Shown here: positions 9,371-19,342 of the stretch, in pieces | How positions within the stretch are numbered: position 1 is the first letter of the stretch | How the letters are laid out: every line of letters starts with the position of its first letter | Source: Devosia enhydra | GTDB lineage: Bacteria; Pseudomonadota; Alphaproteobacteria; Rhizobiales; Devosiaceae | DNA length: 64,000 bases | Assembly (NCBI RefSeq): GCF_900119845.1 | Contig: NZ_FPKU01000003.1 | Coordinates: 301,645 to 365,644, forward strand | Reading direction: 5' to 3' | Translations under genes and position numbers: made by a program | Notes under the pieces: model-generated | What the model was told of the DNA's origin: nothing | What the model saw: only the letters and a program-made list of their open reading frames with translations | Database searches by the model: none

Positions 9371-9538
9371 TCACAATGCTCGGTCGAAAAGCGACGGCCC
9401 CAGCTTGGCGATGGTCAGCACGTAGAACAGCACCACCATGCCCACGAGTGCGAGCGCCAGCGCAATGGAGCGGCGACGGCGCGAGGCCTGCTCTGCCGGG
9501 GTCAGGCGACGGTCTGTGACGGGTTCGGCCATGCTCAT
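9371..9538 (-). CDS. Small single-pass membrane protein, CoxF-like
   Basis: A 55-residue reading frame between ctaB and ctaG that is easily missed because of its size. It starts at 9538, where ATGA overlaps the ctaB stop by four bases, and stops at 9371-9373, seven bases before the ctaG start. It has a charged N-terminus with a RRRR cluster before one hydrophobic helix ([20 protein letters not shown]), a positive-inside anchor. A second ATG at 9532 is possible. Rhizobial operons carry a similar small protein annotated CoxF here; its role in oxidase assembly is inferred from position only. Confidence 0.8.
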   Translation of the reverse strand: MSMAEPVTDRRLTPAEQASRRRRSIALALALVGMVVLFYVLTIAKLGPSLFDRAL

Positions 9539-10461
9539 GCTCCTACCAGCGATAAGAGGTGATCGGTGATCAGCGCCAGAAAGATCAGCGCCAGATAGCT
9601 GAGCGAGAAAGTGAAGAGCTTGCGTGCGATGCGCTTCATCTCGACTTCAGCCGGCGCGCGATAGAGGCGCCAGGCGAGAAGGAGGAACGACGCACCCGAG
9701 ACCGCGGCTACGGCAGTGTAGAGCCAACCGCCGAACCCGATCATCGGGGGCACGAGCGTAGTGGCCACCAGAACGACGGAATAGAGCAGGATCTGCAGCC
9801 GCGTCGCGCGTTCACCGGCGACATTGGGCAGCATGGGAACGCCGGCCGCGCCGTAATCGCCCTGCTTGTAGAGCGCCAGCGCCCAGAAATGCGGCGGCGT
9901 CCAGAGGAAGATGATGAGGAACAGCAGCGTGCTTTCGATGCTGACGCCGCCCGTGACCACGGCCCAGCCGACCATCGGCGGAAACGCCCCGGCTGCCCCG
10001 CCGATCACGATATTCTGCGGCGTCGAGCGCTTGAGCCACATGGTGTAGACCACGGCATAAAAGAAGATGGTGAAGGCGAGGAATGCGGCCGCGAACCAGT
10101 TGGTCGCCAGCCCGAGCGTCACGACCGACAGCACCGACAGGATGAGCCCGAAGGATAGCGCCTCGCTGGGCTCCACCCGGCCCGAGGGAATGGGCCGGTT
10201 GAGGGTGCGGCTCATGACGCGGTCGATATCGGCATCATACCACATGTTGAGCGCCGCCGAACCGCCGGCGCCCAGAGCGATGCAGAGGATGGCAATGGTG
10301 CCCAGCACCGGATTGATGCCACCCGGAGCCAGCAGCATGCCGACAAAGGCGGTGAAGATGACCAGCGACATCACGCGCGGCTTGAGCAGGGAGAAGTAAT
10401 CCTCCACCCGGCCCGACGTCGCTACGGACGCGATATCCCTGCTGTCATCAAGATACGCCAC
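9535..10461 (-). CDS. ctaB: Protoheme IX farnesyltransferase (heme O synthase)
   Basis: 308 residues from a GTG at 10461, placed 22 bases after ctaD with purine-rich sequence before it. It is a UbiA-superfamily prenyltransferase with about nine helices. The Mg-diphosphate motifs are [15 protein letters not shown] and [13 protein letters not shown]. It adds a farnesyl group to heme B to make heme O, the precursor of heme A for this oxidase. An in-frame upstream extension exists but lies inside ctaD and is rejected. Confidence 0.94.
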   Translation of the reverse strand: MAYLDDSRDIASVATSGRVEDYFSLLKPRVMSLVIFTAFVGMLLAPGGINPVLGTIAILCIALGAGGSAALNMWYDADIDRVMSRTLNRPIPSGRVEPSEALSFGLILSVLSVVTLGLATNWFAAAFLAFTIFFYAVVYTMWLKRSTPQNIVIGGAAGAFPPMVGWAVVTGGVSIESTLLFLIIFLWTPPHFWALALYKQGDYGAAGVPMLPNVAGERATRLQILLYSVVLVATTLVPPMIGFGGWLYTAVAAVSGASFLLLAWRLYRAPAEVEMKRIARKLFTFSLSYLALIFLALITDHLLSLVGA

Positions 10462-10483
10462 GCCTTTGCCTTTCGCCTTTGCC

Positions 10484-12187
10484 TCAATGGGCCTTTTCGG
10501 TGCCGATACGCGGCAGGGTCTCGAACTGGTGGAACGGCGGGGGAGAGGACAGGGTCCATTCCAGCGTCGTCGCACCCTCACCCCAGGGATTGGCCGGAGC
10601 CTGACGCTTCTTCCGCATGGATTCGAAGATGACGTAGAGGAAGACCAGAAGGCCGACAAAGGTGATGTAGTAGCCGATCGAGGAGACGCGGTTCCACAGC
10701 GCGAATGCATCGGGATAGTCGATGTAGCGGCGCGGCATGCCCGCCAGCCCGAGGAAGTGCTGGGGGAAGAAGATCAGGTTCACGCCGACGAAGGTGATCC
10801 AGAAATGCGCGTTGGCAAGCGCCTCGTTGTACATGATGCCGAACATCTTGGGGTACCAGTAGTACCATGCGGCAAAGATGGAGAACACCGCGCCCAGGCT
10901 CAGCACGTAGTGGAAGTGAGCCACCACGTAATAGGTGTCGTGCAGGGCCCGGTCGGCACCGGCATTGGCGAGGATCACGCCCGTCACACCACCGACGGTG
11001 AACAGGAAGATGAAGCCGATGGCCCAGAGCATGGGCGGACGGAAGGTGATCGAACCGCCCCACATCGTGGCGATCCACGAGAAGATCTTCACGCCCGTCG
11101 GCACCGCGATCACCATAGTGGCGGCCACGAAATAGCGCTGCACGTCGAGGCTGAGGCCGGTGGTGTACATGTGGTGCGCCCACACCACGAACCCGACCAC
11201 GCCGATGGCGACCATGGCGTAGACCATCGCGAGATAACCAAAGATCGGCTTGCGCGAGAAGGTCGAGATGATGTGGCTGACCACGCCAAAGCCCGGCAGG
11301 ATCATGATGTACACTTCGGGATGGCCGAAGAACCAGAACAGGTGCTGGAAGAGCACCGGGTCGCCGCCACCCTCAGGCGCAAAGAAGGTCGTGCCGAAAT
11401 TGCGGTCGGTCAGCAGCATGGTGATGGCGCCCGCCAGCACCGGCAGGGCCAGCAGCAGAAGGAACGCGGTGACCAGCACCGACCACGGGAAGAGCGGCAT
11501 CTTGTGCAGCGTCATGCCCGGGGCGCGCATGTTGAAGATGGTGGTGATGAGGTTGATGGCGCCCAGGATGGACGAGGCACCCGCGATGTGGAGCGAGAGG
11601 ATCGCGAAATCCATGGCCGGCCCGGGATGACCGGAGGTCGAGAGCGGGGGATAGATCGTCCAGCCGCCGCCGAAGCCCATCATGCCCGGCGCGCCTTCGA
11701 AGAACAGCGACATCATCAGCAGCGCGAAGGCGGCGGGAAGCAGCCAGAACGCGATGTTGTTGATGCGCGGGAACGCGGTGTCCGGCGCGCCGATCATCAG
11801 GGGCGCGAAGTAGTTGGCAAAGCCGCCCATGGTGGCGGGCATCACCACGAAGAACACCATGATCAGCGCATGGGCCGTGGTGAACACGTTGTACATCTGC
11901 TTGCCGGCATCGAGCGCGGAATCGCCCTCGAGGCCATAGGTCATGGCGGCCAGACCGTGGAAGATCTGGATGCCCGGCTCCTGCAGCTCCATGCGCATCA
12001 CGCCCGAGAGCGCTCCGCCGATGATGCCGGCGATGATCGAGAACACGAGGTACATGACCCCGATGTCCTTGTGGTTGGTCGAGAACAGGTAGCGGCGCCA
12101 GCCCGTGGGAATAGCGTGCCCATGGTCGGCATGGCCGTGATCGTGACCCTGGTGGGTCTCAAGTGGATGGGCCTCGACATTGGCCAT
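10484..12187 (-). CDS. ctaD: Cytochrome c oxidase subunit I
   Basis: 567 residues, the catalytic subunit with twelve helices holding heme a, heme a3 and CuB. Seen directly are the GHPEVYI segment with the K/D-channel glutamate and CuB histidine, the WAHHMYT histidine pair and the heme-binding [12 protein letters not shown]. The N-terminus is His-rich ([18 protein letters not shown]), which may bind metal. It is the second gene of the operon, 51 bases after ctaC. Confidence 0.97.
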   Translation of the reverse strand: MANVEAHPLETHQGHDHGHADHGHAIPTGWRRYLFSTNHKDIGVMYLVFSIIAGIIGGALSGVMRMELQEPGIQIFHGLAAMTYGLEGDSALDAGKQMYNVFTTAHALIMVFFVVMPATMGGFANYFAPLMIGAPDTAFPRINNIAFWLLPAAFALLMMSLFFEGAPGMMGFGGGWTIYPPLSTSGHPGPAMDFAILSLHIAGASSILGAINLITTIFNMRAPGMTLHKMPLFPWSVLVTAFLLLLALPVLAGAITMLLTDRNFGTTFFAPEGGGDPVLFQHLFWFFGHPEVYIMILPGFGVVSHIISTFSRKPIFGYLAMVYAMVAIGVVGFVVWAHHMYTTGLSLDVQRYFVAATMVIAVPTGVKIFSWIATMWGGSITFRPPMLWAIGFIFLFTVGGVTGVILANAGADRALHDTYYVVAHFHYVLSLGAVFSIFAAWYYWYPKMFGIMYNEALANAHFWITFVGVNLIFFPQHFLGLAGMPRRYIDYPDAFALWNRVSSIGYYITFVGLLVFLYVIFESMRKKRQAPANPWGEGATTLEWTLSSPPPFHQFETLPRIGTEKAH

Positions 12188-12238
12188 GGCAGCGTTCCCT
12201 TCGACTTATATGTCTTCGCTGTTGTCTCTAAATCGGGC

Positions 12239-13141
12239 TCAGCTCGCCTGCGCAACCAGCGTGGCGTTGGCTTCCCGAACATCGCTGGAGGCCTCGAACG
12301 CGGCGATCCAAGCGTCATACTGCTCCTGCGTCACGACACGGATGCCGATCGGCATGAAGGCGTGATCCTTGCCGCAAAGCTCCGAGCACTGGCCGTAGAA
12401 CACGCCAGTCTCGCGGGCATTGAACCAGGTTTCGTTGAGCCGGCCCGGCACCGCGTCGGTCTTGATGCCGAAGGACGGCATGGCAAAGGCGTGGATCACG
12501 TCGGCCGATGTCACCTGCAGGCGCACGGTGGTGTTGACCGGCACAACCATCATGTTGTTGACGCCCAGCAGACGGGGCTGCGGGTTGGCTTCGGCGAGGC
12601 GAGCCTCCTCGGACAGGATATTGCTGTCGAAGGTCAGGCCCTGATCGACATATTCATAGCTCCAGTACCAGCTGGCGCCCGTGGCCTTGATGGTCACCGA
12701 CGCGGCCGGAACATCGACTTCGCCGAACGAAAAGATGTTCGAGCCCAGATATTTGCGCTCGCCGTCGGGAACCGTCATCTGGTCAGTCAAGACTCCGAAA
12801 GACGGGATGGCGATGACCACGAGCACGAGAATGGGCGCAACCGTCCAGATCACTTCGATCAGGGTGTTGTGCGTGGTGGCCGACGGCTTGGGATTGGACT
12901 TGGCGTTGAACCGCACCATCACGATGACGAGCAGCGCCAGCACCAGCAGGGTGATCAGCACCGCGGTCCACAGAAGGATGCCGTCATGAAAGGCGACGAT
13001 CGAATCCATGATCGGCGTCACGGACGTCTGCAGGCCGATCTGCCCGGGATGGGGCTGGCCGAGCTCCTGGGCCCAGGCGGCGCCTGCAAGAAGCGTTGCT
13101 GACAGGGCGGAGCCAAGCGCTGCAATGAGCTTTCCGGTCAC
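12239..13141 (-). CDS. ctaC: Cytochrome c oxidase subunit II
   Basis: 300 residues from a GTG at 13141 with GGGGA five bases upstream. A cleavable signal (ending AGAAWA) is followed by two helices and a periplasmic cupredoxin domain. The CuA ligands are in CSELCGKDHAFM, with an earlier histidine in DVIHAFAMPSFG. It accepts electrons from cytochrome c. It is the first gene of the oxidase operon; the promoter should lie in the 322 bases before it. Confidence 0.97.
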   Translation of the reverse strand: MTGKLIAALGSALSATLLAGAAWAQELGQPHPGQIGLQTSVTPIMDSIVAFHDGILLWTAVLITLLVLALLVIVMVRFNAKSNPKPSATTHNTLIEVIWTVAPILVLVVIAIPSFGVLTDQMTVPDGERKYLGSNIFSFGEVDVPAASVTIKATGASWYWSYEYVDQGLTFDSNILSEEARLAEANPQPRLLGVNNMMVVPVNTTVRLQVTSADVIHAFAMPSFGIKTDAVPGRLNETWFNARETGVFYGQCSELCGKDHAFMPIGIRVVTQEQYDAWIAAFEASSDVREANATLVAQAS

Positions 13142-13463
13142 TTAATTCCCCTAGAGTTCCCGTGTTTCCGGCTTAGGCCCGGACGGCGGCGCGATCAAGA
13201 CGGCAAAACTGCCGCTTCGACTCATGGCCGGAGCGTCAAGGCATTTGCCCGATGCTTAATCACATCGCGGCAGCCAAGGCAATTCACAGCCTTGGCGCGG
13301 TTGTGCGTCAAATTGCGCCCGGCGGCGCAACGCGCCTCATCCCTGCCGCACTTTATACCCATCAGCGGCTGCGCGGGCCCGCGACAATTGACAAGCCGGA
13401 CATGGCTGATCGACACAAGGGGTGAGCCGCGGCCCCTGCCCGATTCTCTAGCGGAGCGTTTTC
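13142..13463. other. Divergent intergenic region between ctaC and the IalB gene
   Basis: This 322-base stretch separates two divergent genes and must hold promoters for both. On the plus strand a TTGACA at 13388-13393 could be a -35 element for the IalB gene, but no good -10 hexamer is spaced from it. No coding frame, hairpin terminator or repeat-family copy is evident. Confidence 0.5.
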
Positions 13464-13964
13464 ATGGCGCGTCACCTCGCCCTCCTCATCGCCGCGATCG
13501 CGCTGGCTGCCATCACCGTCGGTTCGGCCTCGGCCCAGGGGGTGGTTCGCGCCCAGTATGGCGACTGGCAGATGAGCTGCGATACCCCGCCCGGCGCCAG
13601 CGCCGAGCAGTGCGCGCTGATCCAGAACGTCACGGCCGAGGACCAGGCCAATGTGGGCCTCAGCGTCATCGTGCTCAAGACCGCAGATGGCCAGGCCCGC
13701 CTCCTGCGCGTTCTGGCGCCGCTCGGCGTGCTCCTGCCCAATGGGCTGGGGCTCAATATCGATGGCACAGATATCGGCCGGGTGATGTTCGTGCGCTGCC
13801 TGCCCAATGGCTGCGTCGCCGAGGTGCTGCTCGATGACGAACTCATCGCCCAGCTCTCCACGGGCACGAGCGCGATCTTCGTGGTGTTCAAGACGCCCGA
13901 GGAAGGCATCGGCATCCCGGTTTCGCTGACCGGGTTCGGTGACGGCTTCACCAACCTCCCCTGA
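13464..13964 (+). CDS. Invasion-associated locus B (IalB) family periplasmic protein
   Basis: 166 residues with a Sec signal (about 1-24, ending GSASA). The mature part matches the IalB family: YGDWQMSCD near the start, two further cysteine pairs (EQCALIQ, VRCLPNGCVAEV) and a glycine-rich C-terminus. IalB proteins are common in Rhizobiales. The name comes from Bartonella, and no invasion role is implied for this organism. The gene stands alone, divergent from ctaC. Confidence 0.85.
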   Translation: MARHLALLIAAIALAAITVGSASAQGVVRAQYGDWQMSCDTPPGASAEQCALIQNVTAEDQANVGLSVIVLKTADGQARLLRVLAPLGVLLPNGLGLNIDGTDIGRVMFVRCLPNGCVAEVLLDDELIAQLSTGTSAIFVVFKTPEEGIGIPVSLTGFGDGFTNLP

Positions 13965-14127
13965 CCGGCCCTGCCTTGACGGGCTAAGCGCTCTCCACGG
14001 AAAGCGTCGAAAAAGGCCGGACGCATCGCGCCTTGCGGCGCGACTTGTCCGGCAGTTTGGTCGGGAAACACGGCCGACCTCCATAAGGAGAAAGGCCAGC
14101 CGGATATTTGACTGCGCCCAAACGTCC

Positions 14128-14409
14128 TCAGAAGGACGAGCGGCCCAGCCAAATGGCGGAGCGAAGCGCGCGGCGGCGCTGCAGGTGCAGCCCGGCCTGC
14201 GGGGCACTGGCGCCCATGGCTTCGAGAACATCGTTACGGGTCAGCCCCAGATCTTCGAGCCGCGCTTCGTCGAACTCCAGCATCTCTCGAAAGGCGAGGC
14301 GCTGATGGCGCTCGGCGCGCAGTTTGGCGGCCCAGCGCAGGATCGCCAGAAGCGGATTCCGGGATGCGGCGGCCACGGCAGGCCGCTCGCTTGACAGCAA
14401 GTAAGCCAT
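14128..14409 (-). CDS. DUF1127 domain protein
   Basis: 93 residues. The C-terminal half has the arginine-rich DUF1127 (YjiS-like) motif: RQRLAFREML-type helix, then DEARLEDLGLTRNDV. DUF1127 proteins in alphaproteobacteria have been linked to small-RNA turnover, phosphate or stress responses, but this copy is unassigned. It is divergent from the LysR gene across a 139-base gap. Confidence 0.82.
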   Translation of the reverse strand: MAYLLSSERPAVAAASRNPLLAILRWAAKLRAERHQRLAFREMLEFDEARLEDLGLTRNDVLEAMGASAPQAGLHLQRRRALRSAIWLGRSSF

Positions 14410-14548
14410 GAAACTGCTCCGATCAGGGAAACGGCGCGGCAGGAACCGGGCCGGCGCAGCGCCATCGCGACGCTGCTGACGATGGGGATAGGCGCTTGCC
14501 AGCCATCAGTCTAACAAATAGATTTCATCCACCCCATCATCGAACGTG

Positions 14549-15457
14549 ATGAAGACGAGCATGTCCGCGCCCCTCGATCTCGACCAGCTCCAGAGCTTTT
14601 GCGCCATCGCCGACTGCGGCAGTTTCACCGAGGCGGCGCGACGGGTGAACAAGACGCAATCGGCAGTGTCCATGCAGATCAAGCGGCTCGAGGAGCGGCT
14701 GGGCCACCCGCTGCTGACCCGCGACGGGCGCGGCGTGCATCTGACCAATCATGGCGAGACGCTTTATGCCCGGGCTCGCCGCATGCTGCGGCTCAATGCC
14801 GAGATCATGGACCTGTTTTCCGATGGCGATCTGTCCGGCTCGATCCGCTTCGGGGTGCCGGACGATTATGCGGTGAAGCTGTTGCCCGTCATTCTCTCGA
14901 GCTTCCAGCGCACCCATCCGCGTATCGTGGTCGACGTCCGCTGCCAGCCCTCCGAGGAACTGCTCGAGGGCATGAAGTCGGGCAAATACGATCTCATCGT
15001 GTTCAGCCAGGGCACGAGCCATGAATATGGCGAGTTGTTCCGCACCGAACGGATGTTCTGGGTGGCGTCGCATGGTGGGCAGGCGCTGAGCCAGGACCCC
15101 CTTCCGATAGCGGGCGGCATCAATTGCTGCTGGAAGGAGAATGCCGTCGAAGCGCTGAACCGCATCGGGCGCGACTATCGCATTGCCTATACGTCATCGA
15201 ACGCCATCGCCATTTCGAGCGCCGTGCTCACCGATCTTGCGGTGAGTTTTCTGCCCGAAAGCGCCATCCAGCCGGGCATGCGGGTGATCTCGGAGGACAA
15301 GTCCCTGCCCCGGCTGCGCGATGCGCAGATCGCGCTGATGCGGGCGAGCCATGCCTATGGCGGCATTTATGATGCGCTCGCCAACCACATCGTGGACAGC
15401 ATGGGCAATCTCGAGGGCGAGGACAGGCTGGTGCAGCGGGCGGAGGCGGCCGAGTGA
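14549..15457 (+). CDS. LysR family transcriptional regulator
   Basis: 302 residues from the ATG at 14549; GTG at 14546 and ATG at 14561 are alternatives. The N-terminal winged helix-turn-helix reads LDQLQSFCAIADCGSFTEAA then KTQSAVSMQIKRLEERLG. A type 2 periplasmic-binding-like effector domain fills the remainder. LysR proteins often control a divergent neighbour, here the DUF1127 gene, but the ligand and targets cannot be read from sequence. Confidence 0.9.
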   Translation: MKTSMSAPLDLDQLQSFCAIADCGSFTEAARRVNKTQSAVSMQIKRLEERLGHPLLTRDGRGVHLTNHGETLYARARRMLRLNAEIMDLFSDGDLSGSIRFGVPDDYAVKLLPVILSSFQRTHPRIVVDVRCQPSEELLEGMKSGKYDLIVFSQGTSHEYGELFRTERMFWVASHGGQALSQDPLPIAGGINCCWKENAVEALNRIGRDYRIAYTSSNAIAISSAVLTDLAVSFLPESAIQPGMRVISEDKSLPRLRDAQIALMRASHAYGGIYDALANHIVDSMGNLEGEDRLVQRAEAAE

Positions 15458-15464
15458 GGTCCCT

Positions 15465-16835
15465 TTACATCTCGGCTTCGTCGAAGATGCGGCTGAGATC
15501 GCCCGCCCACGGGCCGTTATAGCGGTCGAGCCAGCGCTCAGCTTCGGTGCGGCCGGTCTCGACGATCTGGTCTAGAGGCTGGAGGAAGATCGCCTCGCTC
15601 TCCCCCGCCCCGTTGCGTTGGTTGCGGGCGGATAGCCCCGAATGGGCGATGGCGACAGCCTCGCGGGCAATGTCGCGGACGGTACCCGAGCGGAAGGGGG
15701 CATGGATGGCGCGGGCGGGGACATCGTCGCGAAGCGCCTGACGCTCCTCATCGGTCCAGTCCTTCACCAATTGCCAGGCGGCGTCGAGCGCGTCGGCATC
15801 ATAGAGGAGGCCGGTCCAGAAGGCGGTCAGCGCATTGACGGCAGCTTCGCTGCCCATGTCGGCGCCGCGCATCTCGAGGAACTGCTTGAGCCGCACTTCG
15901 GGGAAAAGGGTCGAGAGGTGATCTTCCCAATCCTTGAGGGTCGGGCGTTCGCCTGGCAGTTGCGGCAGTTCGCCCTTGAGGAAGGCGCGGAAGCTCTCGC
16001 CCGCGACATTGATGTAGCGCTTGTCACGGATGACGAAATACATCGGCACATCAAGGGCATGCTCGACATAGTCGGCATAGCCGAAGCCGTCTTTGAAGAC
16101 GAAGGGCAGCATGCCGGTGCGGGCTTTGTCGGTATTGAGCCAGATATGCGAGCGGAACGAGAGGAAGCCCGACGGCCTGCCATCGACGAAGGGCGAATTG
16201 GCAAAAAGCGCAGTCGCCACAGGCTGAAGCGCGAGCGATACCCGCAGCTTCTTGACCATGTCGGCTTCATCGGAGAAATCGAGATTGGCCTGCACGGTGG
16301 CGGAGCGGAACATCATGGATGTGCCCAGCGTGCCGACCCTCTCCATATAGGGGGCCATAATGCCGTAACGGCTTTTGGGCATTGCAGGAATTTCGCTGAC
16401 CGACCAGAGCGGCGTGGTGCCCAGACCAAGGAAATGGATGTCGAGCGGGCCCGCCACGGCGTGGCAATCGGCGAGGTGGGCGGCGAGTTCGGCGGCCGAG
16501 GCGTGGACGTCGGGCTGGGGGGCGCCGGAGAGTTCGAACTGGCCGCCGGGCTCGAGCGAGATGCCGCCCGCCGCGGCGTCGTTGCGCAGGCCGATGGGGT
16601 TCGGGCCATCGTAGAACGGGGCCCAGCCGGTGCGCCGCTCAATGCCGTCGAGCAGCGCGCGGACCCCGTTCGGACCTTCATAAGTCACGGGTCGGACTGG
16701 GTTTTTATGAAAGACATGCTTTTCGTGCTCGGTGCCGATCCGCCAGTCCTCACGCGGCTTTTCGCCTTTCGCCAACACGGCGACGAGGTCGGCAAAGGAG
16801 CCGACAAGGGGGGACGGATCGTTGGCGCCGGGCAT
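15465..16835 (-). CDS. gshA: Glutamate-cysteine ligase, plant/alphaproteobacterial type
   Basis: 456 residues. This GCS2-type enzyme joins glutamate and cysteine with ATP in the first step of glutathione synthesis. Typical segments are RIGTEHEKHVF near the N-terminus, GGQFELSGAP, and MMFRSATVQANLDFSDE. The length fits the family. It stands 68 bases after rsmE on the same strand and ends seven bases from the convergent LysR stop. Confidence 0.93.
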   Translation of the reverse strand: MPGANDPSPLVGSFADLVAVLAKGEKPREDWRIGTEHEKHVFHKNPVRPVTYEGPNGVRALLDGIERRTGWAPFYDGPNPIGLRNDAAAGGISLEPGGQFELSGAPQPDVHASAAELAAHLADCHAVAGPLDIHFLGLGTTPLWSVSEIPAMPKSRYGIMAPYMERVGTLGTSMMFRSATVQANLDFSDEADMVKKLRVSLALQPVATALFANSPFVDGRPSGFLSFRSHIWLNTDKARTGMLPFVFKDGFGYADYVEHALDVPMYFVIRDKRYINVAGESFRAFLKGELPQLPGERPTLKDWEDHLSTLFPEVRLKQFLEMRGADMGSEAAVNALTAFWTGLLYDADALDAAWQLVKDWTDEERQALRDDVPARAIHAPFRSGTVRDIAREAVAIAHSGLSARNQRNGAGESEAIFLQPLDQIVETGRTEAERWLDRYNGPWAGDLSRIFDEAEM

Positions 16836-16903
16836 GGCTGCTCCCTAACTCGCGCGGAAAGGCCGGCGGACAATAGCGGCAAGCGCCGGTAAAGCAATGG
16901 GCT

Positions 16904-17656
16904 TTATCGCCAATCACCGATGGTTGCCTGCACCACTGCGAGCGCCGCCACACCGGCGGTATCAGCGCGCAGGATACGTGGGCCTAAACTTATCGGCAGA
17001 ACAAAGGGTTGCGCCAGGAGCAGCGCGCGCTCCTCATCGGAAAACCCGCCTTCGGGACCAATGAGCACGCCGACGCGCCGGTCCGGATCGAGCCCCTGCA
17101 ATGCCCCCACGGGGCTGCCCGAGAGCGCCGATTCATCGCAGAACAGCAAACACCGATCACCGTGAAATCCTGTCCAATCCCGCACCAGATCGACAAGAGA
17201 CACGTGACTTTCGAGTCGGGGCACAGAGAGCACCTCGCACTGCTCGGCCGCCTCGACGATATTGGCAAAAAGCTTGTCCGGTTTCGGCGGCCCGCCCTGC
17301 ACGAAACGCGTCATCACCGGCTGGATGATGCCAGCACCCATCTCGGTCGCCTTCTGCACCAGATAGTCGAGCCGCCCGACCTTGAGCGGGGCAAAGCCGA
17401 ACCAGAGATAGGAGGGCGGGGTCTGATCGGCGACGCGCGCTTCCGCCTCCACCGTCACCGCCTTGCGGCTGACATCGGTGAGCCTACAGGCCCAGGCGCC
17501 ATCGCGGCCGTTAAAGAGAATGACGCCGTCGCCTTCCTTCCGTCGCAGCACCGTGACCAGATAGACGACATGCTCGCGCGAGAGCGTCGCCGTCATGGCT
17601 TCGCCAAGATCGAAGTCGACATAGAGGCGCGGAAGTGACGCATGGCTGCGGGGCAT
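16904..17656 (-). CDS. rsmE: 16S rRNA m3U1498 methyltransferase RsmE
   Basis: 250 residues, ATG at 17656. It has an N-terminal PUA-like RNA-binding part and a C-terminal SPOUT knot. The SAM-binding knot is visible as IGPEGGFSDEE and LGPRILRADTAG. RsmE methylates N3 of U1498 in 16S rRNA. In rhizobia it often precedes gshA as here and is divergent from ubiA. Confidence 0.94.
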   Translation of the reverse strand: MPRSHASLPRLYVDFDLGEAMTATLSREHVVYLVTVLRRKEGDGVILFNGRDGAWACRLTDVSRKAVTVEAEARVADQTPPSYLWFGFAPLKVGRLDYLVQKATEMGAGIIQPVMTRFVQGGPPKPDKLFANIVEAAEQCEVLSVPRLESHVSLVDLVRDWTGFHGDRCLLFCDESALSGSPVGALQGLDPDRRVGVLIGPEGGFSDEERALLLAQPFVLPISLGPRILRADTAGVAALAVVQATIGDWR

Positions 17657-17718
17657 CTTGCAACCTTTGTGACAGGGCGGGATAAGTCCGCTTGCGGCAA
17701 TAGCCCAAGGAGGCCAGC

Positions 17719-18672
17719 ATGCAAAGCCCTACGCCCAATGCCACCGGCGGCCTGCCGCCCGGAACCGTCGCCGACGCGCAGCGCGGCAACTGGGTCGACC
17801 GCTTCGCACCGGACTGGCTCAAGCCCTATGCGCGGCTGGCGCGCTGGGACCGGCCGATCGGCTTCTGGCTCCTGTTCTGGCCCTGCGGCTTCGGACTCGG
17901 GCTCGCCGCCATCGCAAATCCGCAGCGCGGCTTCGACGTCGTGGCGCTCGTCCTCTGCCTTGTGGGCGCCATCATGATGCGCGGAGCCGGCTGCACCTTC
18001 AACGATATCGTGGATCGGGATTTCGATGCCCGCGTCGCCCGCACCCGCTCGCGCCCCATCCCCTCCGGACAGGTGACGCCCTGGCACGCGCTGCTGTTCA
18101 TGCTGGCGCAGTCGCTGGCAGGCTTTCTGATCCTCATCCAGTTCAACATGTTCACCATCTGGCTGGGCATCGCCTCGCTGGGGCTCGTGGCGATCTATCC
18201 GTTCATGAAGCGCATCACCTGGTGGCCGCAGCTCTATCTCGGCTTTGCGTTCTCCTGGGGCGCGCTGGTGGGCTGGGCCTCGCAGGATGCCGGGCTGACG
18301 CTACCCGCCGTGCTCGCCTATATCGGCTCGATCCTCTGGGTCATCGGCTATGACACGATCTATGCCCTGCAGGACGTGGAAGACGATGCGCTGGCGGGGG
18401 TCAAGTCCACCGCCCGGCTCTTTGGCGCCAACGCCACCCCGGCCGTGGCGGGGTTCTACGCCGGGGCGGTGCTGCTCTGGGCGATCGCCGCCTTCATGGT
18501 CGGGGCGGGCCTGCCCTTCGTATTGGGCATGGGCGCGGTCGTCGCCATCCTCGTCTGGCAGGTGGTGACGCTGGTGCCCAGCGATGGGACGAATGCGCTT
18601 GTCCGCTTCAAGGCAAACCACTGGGCCGGCCTCGCCCTGACGCTCGCCCTCGTGCTCGACTGGCTGATCTGA
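17719..18672 (+). CDS. ubiA: 4-hydroxybenzoate polyprenyltransferase
   Basis: 317 residues, ATG at 17719 with a strong AAGGAGG upstream. It is an integral-membrane prenyltransferase of ubiquinone synthesis. The two aspartate motifs are NDIVDRDFDARVART and DTIYALQDVEDD, with about eight to nine helices. The N-terminal 35 residues are polar, as in rhizobial homologues. It is divergent from rsmE. Confidence 0.95.
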   Translation: MQSPTPNATGGLPPGTVADAQRGNWVDRFAPDWLKPYARLARWDRPIGFWLLFWPCGFGLGLAAIANPQRGFDVVALVLCLVGAIMMRGAGCTFNDIVDRDFDARVARTRSRPIPSGQVTPWHALLFMLAQSLAGFLILIQFNMFTIWLGIASLGLVAIYPFMKRITWWPQLYLGFAFSWGALVGWASQDAGLTLPAVLAYIGSILWVIGYDTIYALQDVEDDALAGVKSTARLFGANATPAVAGFYAGAVLLWAIAAFMVGAGLPFVLGMGAVVAILVWQVVTLVPSDGTNALVRFKANHWAGLALTLALVLDWLI

Positions 18673-18682
18673 AGGACCGTCC

Positions 18683-19141
18683 ATGACCCGCCTCGCCGTC
18701 ATCGCCCTCGCCCTCCTTGCTTCGAGTGCCCCGGCGCTGGCCGCGCCCTGGGTGTTCGAAACCGGCAGCGGACGGGACGGACGATGGGCCGAGGCGCAGA
18801 GCGTGGATGTCTCGGGCATCTACAAGCTGTCGCTGTTCTGCTGGCTCGACGAGCCCGACCGGGTGACCCTGTCGCTGGCCGGCGCGCTGGCCATGGGCAC
18901 AATGGCGCCCGGGCCCGTGGTGGTCAGCGTCGACGGGGCGATGCAAGCCCCGATGTCGAGCGCCTCCATTGCCCAGATCACGAGCGTCGACGGGCTCGAC
19001 GAACCCGCCCTGCTCGATGCCGTGGTGGCGATGCGCGACGCCTGGCAGCTCATCCGCATCCAGACCGGCATGGTGGACACCACCTTCACCGCCGAGGGCG
19101 CCCGCGACGCGATCGGGGAACTGATGAGCTGGTGCGGGTGA
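18683..19141 (+). CDS. Hypothetical secreted protein
   Basis: 152 residues with a clear signal peptide (residues 1-20, ending APALA). The mature part is a small acidic domain with two cysteines (LFCWLDEP and SWCG at the very end) that could form a disulfide. It begins ten bases after ubiA, probably in the same transcript. I do not recognise the family and see no catalytic motif. The first repeat element starts 16 bases after the stop. Confidence 0.75.
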   Translation: MTRLAVIALALLASSAPALAAPWVFETGSGRDGRWAEAQSVDVSGIYKLSLFCWLDEPDRVTLSLAGALAMGTMAPGPVVVSVDGAMQAPMSSASIAQITSVDGLDEPALLDAVVAMRDAWQLIRIQTGMVDTTFTAEGARDAIGELMSWCG

Positions 19142-19156
19142 AATGTTGGTGGTGCT

Positions 19157-19200
19157 CCTCGTCCTTCGAGACGGGGCTTCGCCCCTCCTCAGGATGAGGA
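19157..19200. repeat. Dispersed palindromic repeat, family A
   Basis: The 43-45 base family A unit has outer arms CCTCGTCC...GGATGAGG and an inner hairpin of the GGGGCTTCGCCCC type. This copy starts 16 bases after the stop of the secreted-protein gene. A fragment of the right arm recurs at 19227-19240. Confidence 0.85.
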
Positions 19201-19288
19201 CTGCGGGGGTGCGGGTCGCTTGGAAGCCTCAGGATGAGGATCTTGGGGCGGCTAACTCAACAGGTCTATTGCCACTGGCCCCTCGGGC

Positions 19289-19331
19289 CCTCATCCTGAG
19301 GTGCTTTGCGCAAGCAAAGCCTCGAAGGACG
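19289..19331. repeat. Family A repeat, inverted, variant core
   Basis: The copy is in the opposite orientation and its core is replaced by GCTTTGCGCAAGCAAAGC, itself a palindrome. It ends twelve bases before the GTG start proposed for the GIY-YIG gene, so it occupies that gene's leader. Confidence 0.8.
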
Positions 19332-19342
19332 GGGGCGGCGCG

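Noticed and set aside
9361..10710. 391-codon version of ctaB starting upstream inside ctaD
   Set aside because: The extra N-terminal codons overlap ctaD and have no family similarity; the GTG at 10461 gives the usual ctaB length.
10466..13102. Long open frame of 878 codons on the plus strand opposite ctaD and ctaC
   Set aside because: It is the antisense shadow of well-conserved oxidase genes; its product is low-complexity and rich in charged residues and His, with no domain match. The high GC content makes such shadows common.
13388..13416. Plus-strand promoter for the IalB gene from the TTGACA at 13388
   Set aside because: No acceptable -10 hexamer lies at 16-18 bases; kept only as a remark in the intergenic entry.
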